A DNA stretch of 64,000 nt from Nitrospinota bacterium (GTDB lineage Bacteria; Nitrospinota; Nitrospinia; Nitrospinales; VA-1). Under the pieces are notes generated by a model. The model did no database searches. It had not been told where the DNA came from and worked only from the letters and a program-made list of their open reading frames with translations. Of this stretch, positions 19,629 through 27,724 are shown one piece after another. Where the stretch lies: NCBI GenBank assembly GCA_009873655.1, contig WAIB01000006.1, forward strand, positions 3,674 to 67,673, read 5' to 3'. The translations under genes and the position numbers were made by a program. Position 1 is the first letter of the stretch. Every line of letters begins with the position of its first letter.

Positions 19629-19655
19629 TAAAGTTTCCACTAAAGTCACCGTTAA
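19629..19655 (+). promoter_or_regulatory. Putative sigma-28 (FliA) promoter TAAAGTTT-N11-ACCGTTAA
   Basis: Exact -35 TAAAGTTT, 11-nt spacer, -10 ACCGTTAA vs consensus GCCGATAA; about 95 nt upstream of the FlaG-like ORF. Confidence 0.65.
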
Positions 19656-19749
19656 GAAGAATGCAAGCACTGGCTAAAAAATAAATCCAGTCAGGGCTTC
19701 AACACATTAAATGCTTTAAATTCAATATTTTGAGGTAAAAGTAAAAATA

Positions 19750-20085
19750 ATGGATACCCAGGCAGTCAATAATGTGGGCACTCAGACAGCACAAAAACCG
19801 AAACCGGTGGCAACCATTTCGTCTTCGAGAACAAGCTCGGCTCCTCCGCCAACGGAAGATACCGTCAGCTTGTCCTCAGAGGGGAAGGATCTGGCTCGGA
19901 AAGTAGTTGAACCCAGCTCCAACTCCTCTTTTGGCGGTGAGCAAAGAAAATTCTCGGTGACAGAAAATAACGATGTCGTGCTTAAGGTCATTGACCCACA
20001 AACACGGGAAGTCGTTAAGTCTGTTCCTTCAGAAGAGGAACTTCAATTAAGAGACGCCATTCGCAACGAATTGGATAATACTTAG
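19750..20085 (+). CDS. FlaG-like flagellar protein
   Basis: C-terminal FSVTENNDVVLKVIDPQTREVVKSVPSEEELQLRDAI matches the FlaG pattern V.KVID..T.EV...P.E. Confidence 0.8.
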   Translation: MDTQAVNNVGTQTAQKPKPVATISSSRTSSAPPPTEDTVSLSSEGKDLARKVVEPSSNSSFGGEQRKFSVTENNDVVLKVIDPQTREVVKSVPSEEELQLRDAIRNELDNT

Positions 20086-20130
20086 GTTTTTCTTTAATTT
20101 TTTTAGAAATAAAAAAAGGGGCACACAACC

Positions 20131-20406
20131 ATGGACGTTCAAAGTATAGGAAGTTTATCGACCGCACCAAGACCAACTGCGGAAACCAGTACTGATACCA
20201 CAGAAACAAATCAAACAGCATCCAATGAGACACAGGGCCAGGTTTCTCAAGAAGCCCAGACCAGCACCGTTCCCCCGGTGCAGGCACCGAGTGATTTAGG
20301 CGGTGAGGAGGGAAGCGTTGTGACTCAGGATAATTCGGGTTCAGCAAATACTCAAGGGTCTGCAACCGAGTCCGAATCAGGCGGGCAGGTAGACGTCCTG
20401 GCCTGA
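20131..20406 (+). CDS. Small Ser/Thr/Gln-rich hypothetical protein (91 aa)
   Basis: ORF MDVQSIGSLSTAPRPTAETSTDTTETNQ...; RBS-like AAAGGGG upstream; start resembles the FlaG-like ORF start MDTQAV. Confidence 0.6.
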   Translation: MDVQSIGSLSTAPRPTAETSTDTTETNQTASNETQGQVSQEAQTSTVPPVQAPSDLGGEEGSVVTQDNSGSANTQGSATESESGGQVDVLA

Positions 20407-20446
20407 GCCCCTATTTGGACAGGCAAATAAAACTTTATTTTCCATA

Positions 20447-20487
20447 AAACCGTTGTCCTTTTTAAGGGCAACGGTTTTTTTATTTTT
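20447..20487 (+). terminator. Rho-independent terminator
   Basis: AAACCGTTGTCC-loop-GGGCAACGGTTTTTTTATTTTT. Confidence 0.85.
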
Positions 20488-20576
20488 CAATTTCGGCGGA
20501 GTCGTTTATTTCCAGAAACCAATCCGGAAAGGGATGCGGATCCAAGTTCTGACCCGTTTCTTCGAGGGTGGCCCGA

Positions 20577-21137
20577 TCAGCCTACTGCTTCCATGAACCG
20601 TTCGGTGATTTCTTCAGGGGTATGGGTTACCCGTCCTGTAGAGTGGTCAAAACAGGGCTCAACCTTAATGAGCAAAAAATTGGGTCCGGGTAATTCTTTC
20701 AGTCTTAAAAATTGCGGTTTTACATCTTCTTTTTTCTCAACTCGAAAAACGTTCTTATACCCCGAGCTTTTCGCAATTTCTTCCAATTGGACCTTGCCGG
20801 ATAGAGATCTCTGGCTCCCTGTTGATTCATAGACCTCATTATCAATCACAACATGGAACAGGTTTTCCGGAGCTTCCGCGGCAATCATGGCCAGGGTTCC
20901 CAAAGCCATCAGCACATTTCCATCGCCATCAATTATGATTACTTTTTTTTCCGGCTTGCATAATGCCACGCCCAAACCAATGGAAGAGGCTAACCCCATC
21001 GATCCAATCATATAAAAATTGGCTTTACGATCCTTAAGGGCAAACGATTCACGGCAGATGAACCCGTTTGCGTGAACCACGGGTTCATCATCCTTTATTA
21101 GAGGAAGCAATTCCTGAAATGCTTCAGTGCCTTTCAT
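20577..21137 (-). CDS. Thiamine-pyrophosphate decarboxylase beta subunit (sulfopyruvate/phosphonopyruvate decarboxylase, ComE-like)
   Basis: IGSMGLASSIGLGVALCKPEKKVIIIDGDGNVLMALGTLAMIAAEAPENLFHVVIDNEVYESTGSQ TPP motif; start re-assigned to MKGTEAF. Confidence 0.85.
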   Translation of the reverse strand: MKGTEAFQELLPLIKDDEPVVHANGFICRESFALKDRKANFYMIGSMGLASSIGLGVALCKPEKKVIIIDGDGNVLMALGTLAMIAAEAPENLFHVVIDNEVYESTGSQRSLSGKVQLEEIAKSSGYKNVFRVEKKEDVKPQFLRLKELPGPNFLLIKVEPCFDHSTGRVTHTPEEITERFMEAVG

Positions 21138-21630
21138 CAAATAACCCTTTCTCAACAATCAATGTATATGGCAATTTCTCTTCCCCAATTTTCTTTTTGG
21201 CCTTTTGTAGAACGGAATCGCAATTACCTTCATTGAGCAGGGAATACTCCATCCCCGCTGTTTGAAGAAGTTGCTTATCTATGTCACCCATAATGATATG
21301 TTCGGGAGCATCTTTCCCGTCTTTCCCTCGCCAACTCATAATCACCAGCATGGGAATGTGATAAATCAAATTGAGCGAGGTGAAGGCATTGAGACTGTAC
21401 CCCAATCCGGAATTCTGCATGAGCATGACAGGCCTGGCCCCCGCAAGGTAAGCTCCGGTGCATAACCCCACTGCCGCATCTTCACGTACGGCGGGAATAT
21501 ACCGGGCCTCCTGCTGGTCTTCCAATTCATAAATCAACCCGGACAATAACGAACAGGGAACCCCGGTGAAAAATTTATAATCCTCCTGGATCAGTCGCTT
21601 AATAAATGATTGGGATGTGAGGGAAGGCAT
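21124..21630 (-). CDS. Thiamine-pyrophosphate decarboxylase alpha subunit (ComD-like)
   Basis: YKFFTGVPCSLLSGLIYELED...EDAAVGLCTGAYLAGARPVMLMQNSGLGYSLNAFTSL. Confidence 0.85.
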   Translation of the reverse strand: MPSLTSQSFIKRLIQEDYKFFTGVPCSLLSGLIYELEDQQEARYIPAVREDAAVGLCTGAYLAGARPVMLMQNSGLGYSLNAFTSLNLIYHIPMLVIMSWRGKDGKDAPEHIIMGDIDKQLLQTAGMEYSLLNEGNCDSVLQKAKKKIGEEKLPYTLIVEKGLFDERH

Positions 21631-21635
21631 ATTTT

Positions 21636-22586
21636 TTACCAGTTTTGGATGTTTCGTTCGCCTCCATACTGGCCCTGAAGTTTGTGGATGAGTTTTATAT
21701 ATTCTTTGATTGCTTCCTCACCCCTGAACTCCACACCAATATCTTTAGCAGCCTGATTGGACATGGGAACTCCCTCTTCACCCATAACCCCTTCACATTC
21801 ACCAAAGGAATCGATGGTTTCGGCGATCATTTTTCCTAAATTCAAATTATGAATATGACCATCTATGAGATGATAAATTTTCCCCGCTGCCTCGGAATTG
21901 CCCAAAACGCATTGGATGCCTTGAACTACGGAATCGACAGAAACGTATTTGGTGCTTCCCTTCAAATCCACATTGTAGTTTGTGGCCAGATAGTCAATTG
22001 TCTGAAACCATTCTGACTTGTCAATTTGCGGGCGCACGCCATAAATGGTTACCGGGCGCAAAATAGTGATGTCGAACGCCCGGCTTTTTTGGAATTGAAA
22101 ACAAAAGCCCTCTATGGAGTTTTTTATAGAACCATATAAACTGCCCGGCCTTACCGGGTGATTCTCATCCATGGGATTTTCTTTATTAACGGTGGGCAGC
22201 ACTTCTCCAAAAATAGTACAGGAGCTCAAAAAAATGACTTGTTTGACTTTGGCTTTCCGTGCTTCTTCAAGAAGGTCAAAAGTGCCATCTATATTAACTT
22301 TTATCAATTCTTCGACGGTTTGGACGGGCCCCGGAAAGTGAGCAAGATGTATCAGAATATCCGCATCCTGGACCAGTTTGGCGAGCGACTCTTTATCTTC
22401 GAGTGCACCAATAATATAGTCAATATCCTCGAAGGTTTTTAAATGCTCAACAACACTATTTTCGCGAATCAAAGCTTTGATGTTGTATTCGGAACTTTCA
22501 GAATCATTTTCCAAAAGCTTTTTAATAAAATGGGATCCCACCATTCCTGTTATACCGGTGAGTGCAATATTCATTTGTTCCTCCAA
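21636..22586 (-). CDS. NAD-dependent epimerase/dehydratase
   Basis: IALTGITGMVGSHFIKKLLEN Rossmann fold and YGSIKNSIEGF. Confidence 0.92.
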   Translation of the reverse strand: MEEQMNIALTGITGMVGSHFIKKLLENDSESSEYNIKALIRENSVVEHLKTFEDIDYIIGALEDKESLAKLVQDADILIHLAHFPGPVQTVEELIKVNIDGTFDLLEEARKAKVKQVIFLSSCTIFGEVLPTVNKENPMDENHPVRPGSLYGSIKNSIEGFCFQFQKSRAFDITILRPVTIYGVRPQIDKSEWFQTIDYLATNYNVDLKGSTKYVSVDSVVQGIQCVLGNSEAAGKIYHLIDGHIHNLNLGKMIAETIDSFGECEGVMGEEGVPMSNQAAKDIGVEFRGEEAIKEYIKLIHKLQGQYGGERNIQNW

Positions 22587-22733
22587 ATCCTTTCGGATTG
22601 ATTTTTATAAATTAAAGCTGCCACGCAGAATTTTTTATTATGATTACCCGAAAAAATGATGTCAACTTTTTTCAAGGATTTTGTCTGAACAAGAGTCCTT
22701 GCCGACAGAATTCGGGACCTGAAAATATTTTTT

Positions 22734-25358
22734 TCAGGGCTCTTCCTTTATAACCGCCTGGGCCGCAGCAAGAATGGCCGTGGGCACTCGATAGGGAGAA
22801 CAGCTCACATAGTCAAGATTCAATCGGTTAAAAAAATCAATGGATACTGGGTCCCCCCCATGTTCTCCGCAAATCCCCATGTGGATTCCCGGTTTAACCC
22901 CTCGGCCTTTTTCAACGGCCAATTGCACAAGTTGTCCGAGACCGTCCTGATCGAGTGACACAAACGGGTCATGATTCAGCAACCCCTGATCGACGTATTG
23001 CCTGAGAAAATTTCCCGAGTCATCGCGGCTGAGCCCAAGTCCGGTTTGCGTGAGATCGTTGGTTCCAAAGGAAAAGAAATCAGCCTCACGGGCAATCTCA
23101 TCTGCGGTAAGGGCCGCGCGGGGAAGCTCAATCATGGTCCCGATTTTAAATTTAAGGTCGACACCTTCCTTCTTTAGCACTTCCGAAGCAACTTCTAATA
23201 TAAATTCACGGACAATTTTAAATTCATTGACGTGCAACACCAGAGGAACCATGATTTCCGGATATACTTTAACGTCTTTTTTGGCCATTCGGCATCCCGC
23301 TTCCAATATGGCGCGAACCTGCATTTTGTAAATGTCTGGAAAGGTGATTCCGAGCCGACAACCCCGGTGACCCAGCATGGGATTCATCTCACTCATACTT
23401 TCGATTTTTTTGCCCAGGGCTCCCACTTTCATTTCCCGCGCAAGGCTGTTAATCTCTTTCGTCGAACGGGGCAAAAATTCATGGAGGGGAGGATCGAGCA
23501 ACCGGATCGTTACCGGGAGGCCGTCCATCGCCTTAAAGATCCCGGTGAAATCCTTCCGCTGAATCGGGAGCAGCTTCTTCAACACTTCGGTGCGAACCTT
23601 GTCATTTTTTGCAAGGATCATTTTGCGGACCAGAAAAATGCGTTTCTCATCGAAAAACATATGTTCGGTTCTGCAAAGTCCTATACCCTGCGCCCCAAAA
23701 TCCCTTGCCAGCAAAGCTTCCTGCGGGGTATCCGCGTTCGCCCTGATTTTTAACCTGCGAATTTTCCCGGCCCAGCTCACCATGCGCGTAAAAGACGCGG
23801 TTAAATGAGATTTAATCAAATTGACCTTGCCCTCTATAACCTGTCCCGTGGTCCCGTCCAGGGTGATGGGAGCCAGCTCTTTGAGTTTGATGGCACCCAG
23901 CAGGCAGTTTTTCCTTTTCCCGTTGATGGCCAGTTCTTCAACCCCGGAGACACAGGGTTTTCCCATGGCCCTGGCTACCACCGCCGCATGGGAGGTCATT
24001 CCCCCCTTTGCGGTAATGATGCCTTCGGCAACACTCATTCCATGAATATCTTCGGGAGAAGTTTCCGTTCGAACAAGAATCACCTTCTCCTTTTTTTTCG
24101 CAAGTTCCAGCGCCCTTTCCGATGAAAAAACTATTTTACCGGTCGCCGCACCCGGTGACGCTCCCAACCCTTCACCTAATATTTTGGTTTTTAACTTGGG
24201 GTCTATCGTGGGGTGAAAAATCTGATCGAGTTGATCAGCGGGAACCCTCATTAAGGCTTCTCTCTTGTTTATCAGGCCTTCATCCACCATATCGACCGCT
24301 ATTTTGACCGCCGATGCGGCCGTTCTTTTGCCGGCCCGGGTCTGTAACAGGTATAATTTTTCATTTTCAATGGTGAACTCCATGTCCTGCATATCTTTGT
24401 AATGGTTTTCCAGCTTTTTATAGACCTGCACCAACCCTTTATAAATTTCCGGCATATCTTTTTCGAGCTGGTCAATCGAATTGGGAGTGCGAATTCCCGC
24501 AACCACATCTTCACCCTGGGCGTTGATCATATATTCACCGAAGAAATTTTTCTCTCCGGTAGCCGGGTTGCGGGTAAATGCAACACCGGTGGCCGAGGTG
24601 GTCCCCATGTTCCCGAAAACCATGGACTGCACGGTCACCGCGGTACCCCAATCATGCGAATACCCTTTCATTTTCCTGTAGACCACGGCGCGTTCGGTAT
24701 TCCAGGAGTTGAACACCGCTTCCACAGCCATTCGCAACTGCTTCATCGGATCATCCGGAAAGTTTTTACGGGTTTCACGGGCCACAAGGGTTTTGAATTT
24801 TTTAATGACGGACTTTAAGTCCCTGACCGATAGTTCCGTATCGACTTTGATGCCGCGTCTTGATTTTTCTTTTTCGAGAATGTGCTCAAAACGGGTCCCG
24901 TCAATACCCAGCACCACATTACTGAACATGGAAATAAAACGGCGATACGTATCCAGGGCGAACCATTCGTTCTCTGTTTTCTGGGCCAGGCCGCGCAGGG
25001 TGTCCTCGTTCAAACCCAGATTCAAAACGGTGTCCATCATGCCCGGCATGGAAACCCGTGCTCCCGAACGGACGGATACAAGAAGGGGGTTATCGGAGCA
25101 GCCAAATTTTTTGCCGACAGATTTTTCAAGGGATTGCAAATGCTCTAAAACCTCATCCCATAATTTTGGCGGCAGTTTCTTTTTATTTTTAAAAAAGTAA
25201 ACGCAGGCTTTCGTGGAAATGGTGAAGCCGGGTGGAACATTTATGCCCAACAAAGCCATTTCAGCCAGGTTGGCACCTTTGCCTCCCAGGTCATTTCTCA
25301 TATCTGCCTTGCCATGGGTTTTTTCCCCGGCAAATGCATAAACAAATTGTTTGCTCAT
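22734..25358 (-). CDS. ppdK: Pyruvate, phosphate dikinase
   Basis: DLGGKGANLAEMALLGINVPPGFTISTKAC, GGMTSHAAVVARAMGKPCVSG, GLCRTEHMFF, FGTNDLTQTGLGLSRDD. Confidence 0.98.
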   Translation of the reverse strand: MSKQFVYAFAGEKTHGKADMRNDLGGKGANLAEMALLGINVPPGFTISTKACVYFFKNKKKLPPKLWDEVLEHLQSLEKSVGKKFGCSDNPLLVSVRSGARVSMPGMMDTVLNLGLNEDTLRGLAQKTENEWFALDTYRRFISMFSNVVLGIDGTRFEHILEKEKSRRGIKVDTELSVRDLKSVIKKFKTLVARETRKNFPDDPMKQLRMAVEAVFNSWNTERAVVYRKMKGYSHDWGTAVTVQSMVFGNMGTTSATGVAFTRNPATGEKNFFGEYMINAQGEDVVAGIRTPNSIDQLEKDMPEIYKGLVQVYKKLENHYKDMQDMEFTIENEKLYLLQTRAGKRTAASAVKIAVDMVDEGLINKREALMRVPADQLDQIFHPTIDPKLKTKILGEGLGASPGAATGKIVFSSERALELAKKKEKVILVRTETSPEDIHGMSVAEGIITAKGGMTSHAAVVARAMGKPCVSGVEELAINGKRKNCLLGAIKLKELAPITLDGTTGQVIEGKVNLIKSHLTASFTRMVSWAGKIRRLKIRANADTPQEALLARDFGAQGIGLCRTEHMFFDEKRIFLVRKMILAKNDKVRTEVLKKLLPIQRKDFTGIFKAMDGLPVTIRLLDPPLHEFLPRSTKEINSLAREMKVGALGKKIESMSEMNPMLGHRGCRLGITFPDIYKMQVRAILEAGCRMAKKDVKVYPEIMVPLVLHVNEFKIVREFILEVASEVLKKEGVDLKFKIGTMIELPRAALTADEIAREADFFSFGTNDLTQTGLGLSRDDSGNFLRQYVDQGLLNHDPFVSLDQDGLGQLVQLAVEKGRGVKPGIHMGICGEHGGDPVSIDFFNRLNLDYVSCSPYRVPTAILAAAQAVIKEEP

Positions 25359-25439
25359 AAAAATATTAGCGGCGGATGCCTGTTAAAATAGGGTTAAAGA
25401 CAGGAAGTAAAACTCTTAATCAACGAGTACCTCCAACCA

Positions 25440-27512
25440 TCAATCTTTTTTCAAAACAATTTTTGAAAAATCCGCCAGGTCTGAAAACAGGCTGGATATA
25501 TCCCGAAGCAGGCAAAGCCTGTTGGAACGCAATGACAGGTCATCTACCATGACCATCACGTTATCAAAGAAATTATCGACGGAGGGTTTTATTTCGCCCA
25601 TTTTCTCCAATGCGCTTGAGAATTCTTTCTTCTTTATATGGTCCAAAACCGGGTTACGAACTTTCAAAAATGCTTCATATAATTGCTTTTCCGCGGGTTC
25701 ATTCAATATTCCGGGATCGATTTCTCCATCCACCTTTTTATCTAAAATACTGGCCACCCGTCTGAAAGCAATTGCTAAAGGTTCAAAATAAGGCTGCTTC
25801 TTCAAATCGGAAAAGGCCGCCACTTTTGCTTTTACATCAACAATAGAGTCCAACCCTGTTGACAGCACGCAATCAATAGCGTCATATGGAAAACCCTCTC
25901 CATTTAACAAGGTTTTATATCTCTGAAAAAACAAATCTTCCACATGTTTTTTTATTTCCTCTTTTTCCAGCTTGGCTTTGTCCGCGATTAAATTGATGCT
26001 GTCGTTGACGATATTCCGAAAAGAAACCTGCCAGCCCCGGTCCAGTATGATTTGCAGCACACCCAGGGCATGCCTTCTCAATCCGTAAGGATCTTCGGAA
26101 CCGGAGGGAATAAGCCCCACAGCTATGCAACCCGTAATCGTATCCAGCTTGTCTGCCACAGCCACAGCAGCCCCGATATCATCAGACGGTAAATCATCGC
26201 CCGCAAAGGTGGGACGATAATGTTCCTTGATGGCCTGTGCCACCTCTGCACTTTCACCGGAGTGGGCCGCATAATACCCACCCATAATGCCCTGCAGTTC
26301 CGGAAACTCGAATACCATTTGACTGACCAGATCCGCTTTACTCAAATAGGCCGCCCTTCTTACCTGCTCTTCCTTTTGCTGACAAACCTGGTTCGAAACA
26401 ATTCCTGCAAGGTCCGTAACACGGCCTACTTTTTCGTAAATGGTTCCCAGTTTTTTTTGAAAGACCACCCCTTTCAGAAGATCCACAAATTCTTCAAGGT
26501 TTTTCTTTCGGTCTTCATCGTAAAAAAAGCGGGCGTCTTCAAGTCGGGCGCGCAACACCCGTTCATTTCCTTTTCGGATTTCATCACCTTCACTGCCCGG
26601 CATATTGCTGACGGTAATAAAGCAGGGTAGAAGCTTTTCCTCTTTATCCCATACAGGAAAATACTTCTGATGAGATTTCATCGTTATGACCAGAAGCTCT
26701 TTCGGCAACTTCAGAAACTCCGGATCAAAATCTCCTTTTATCGCTACCGGGTATTCCACCAGAAAATTAACCAGGTTCAGCAAGTCTTCATCTTTTTTAA
26801 CCTGTCCCCCGGCCTGTTCGGCCAAGCGCCTGATTTGTTCCAGAATGGAATTTTTTCTTCTCTCCGGATCCACTATTAGCGAATGTTTATCACATTCATC
26901 CAAATAAGACTCGAGATTTTCAATATTAAACTTCTCGGGTTTTAAAAAACGGTGCCCTCTTGAAACCGCACCGTTTTTAATGCCGTCGAACTCAAATTCC
27001 AGAGCCTTCCCGTCAAACAGGGCTGCCAACCAATGCAGGGGCCTGGCAAAAGGACGGGTTTTATTTTCCCAGCGCATTTTTTTCTTAAAAGGAATTTCAT
27101 TTATCAACTGGGGCAGATAATCATTCAACAAAGATGGCGTTGCCCTACCTTTGTTTTCAACCTGGGCACAAACGACTTCCCCTTTGGGGGTCTGTTTACG
27201 AATAAGATCGGCTACATCAACCCCCTTACCGCGGGCAAAACCGATTGCGGCCTTGGTGGGATGACCCTGATCATCGTAAGCCACCGAAACCCCCGGCCCT
27301 AAAAACTCGTCGACAGAATCTTCCTGCATTTCCATGACCCCCTTTACCGATACGATCAACCGTCTGGGGGTACCCATTGTTTTTGGAGTTTCTGCATCAA
27401 TCCGGTTCCTCGTGAAAAAGGAGGATAACTCTTTTTCCATATACCTTAAAGCAGGTTCCACGTAACCGGATGGGATCTCTTCAGATCCAATTTCCATAAA
27501 AAATTCAGCCAT
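25440..27512 (-). CDS. glyS: Glycyl-tRNA synthetase beta subunit
   Basis: FFMEIGSEEIPSGYVEPALRYMEKEL, FARPLHWLAALFDG, SDPYGLRRHALGVLQI. Confidence 0.98.
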   Translation of the reverse strand: MAEFFMEIGSEEIPSGYVEPALRYMEKELSSFFTRNRIDAETPKTMGTPRRLIVSVKGVMEMQEDSVDEFLGPGVSVAYDDQGHPTKAAIGFARGKGVDVADLIRKQTPKGEVVCAQVENKGRATPSLLNDYLPQLINEIPFKKKMRWENKTRPFARPLHWLAALFDGKALEFEFDGIKNGAVSRGHRFLKPEKFNIENLESYLDECDKHSLIVDPERRKNSILEQIRRLAEQAGGQVKKDEDLLNLVNFLVEYPVAIKGDFDPEFLKLPKELLVITMKSHQKYFPVWDKEEKLLPCFITVSNMPGSEGDEIRKGNERVLRARLEDARFFYDEDRKKNLEEFVDLLKGVVFQKKLGTIYEKVGRVTDLAGIVSNQVCQQKEEQVRRAAYLSKADLVSQMVFEFPELQGIMGGYYAAHSGESAEVAQAIKEHYRPTFAGDDLPSDDIGAAVAVADKLDTITGCIAVGLIPSGSEDPYGLRRHALGVLQIILDRGWQVSFRNIVNDSINLIADKAKLEKEEIKKHVEDLFFQRYKTLLNGEGFPYDAIDCVLSTGLDSIVDVKAKVAAFSDLKKQPYFEPLAIAFRRVASILDKKVDGEIDPGILNEPAEKQLYEAFLKVRNPVLDHIKKKEFSSALEKMGEIKPSVDNFFDNVMVMVDDLSLRSNRLCLLRDISSLFSDLADFSKIVLKKD

Positions 27513-27724
27513 ATCTTAAAATTTCGAAACTTTCAAAATTTCCTGAAAATGAGGGCAATAAAGGCAAAAATCAGTATTATCGAGTAAAAAACTTCAAAGT
27601 CAACCTTCAGAATTGTTCAACGAAGCTCAATTCCGTGCATTATATTATGATATATTCACTAACTTATGCGAAGTTTAATGTCTATTCTGTATGGTTTTAA
27701 TCGAATCATAATGCGGAACTGGGA

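Noticed and set aside
23232-23753. 173-aa plus-strand ORF and other ORFs antisense to ppdK (e.g. 24402-24818, 24709-25200)
   Set aside because: Shadow ORFs on the opposite strand of a confident ppdK gene.
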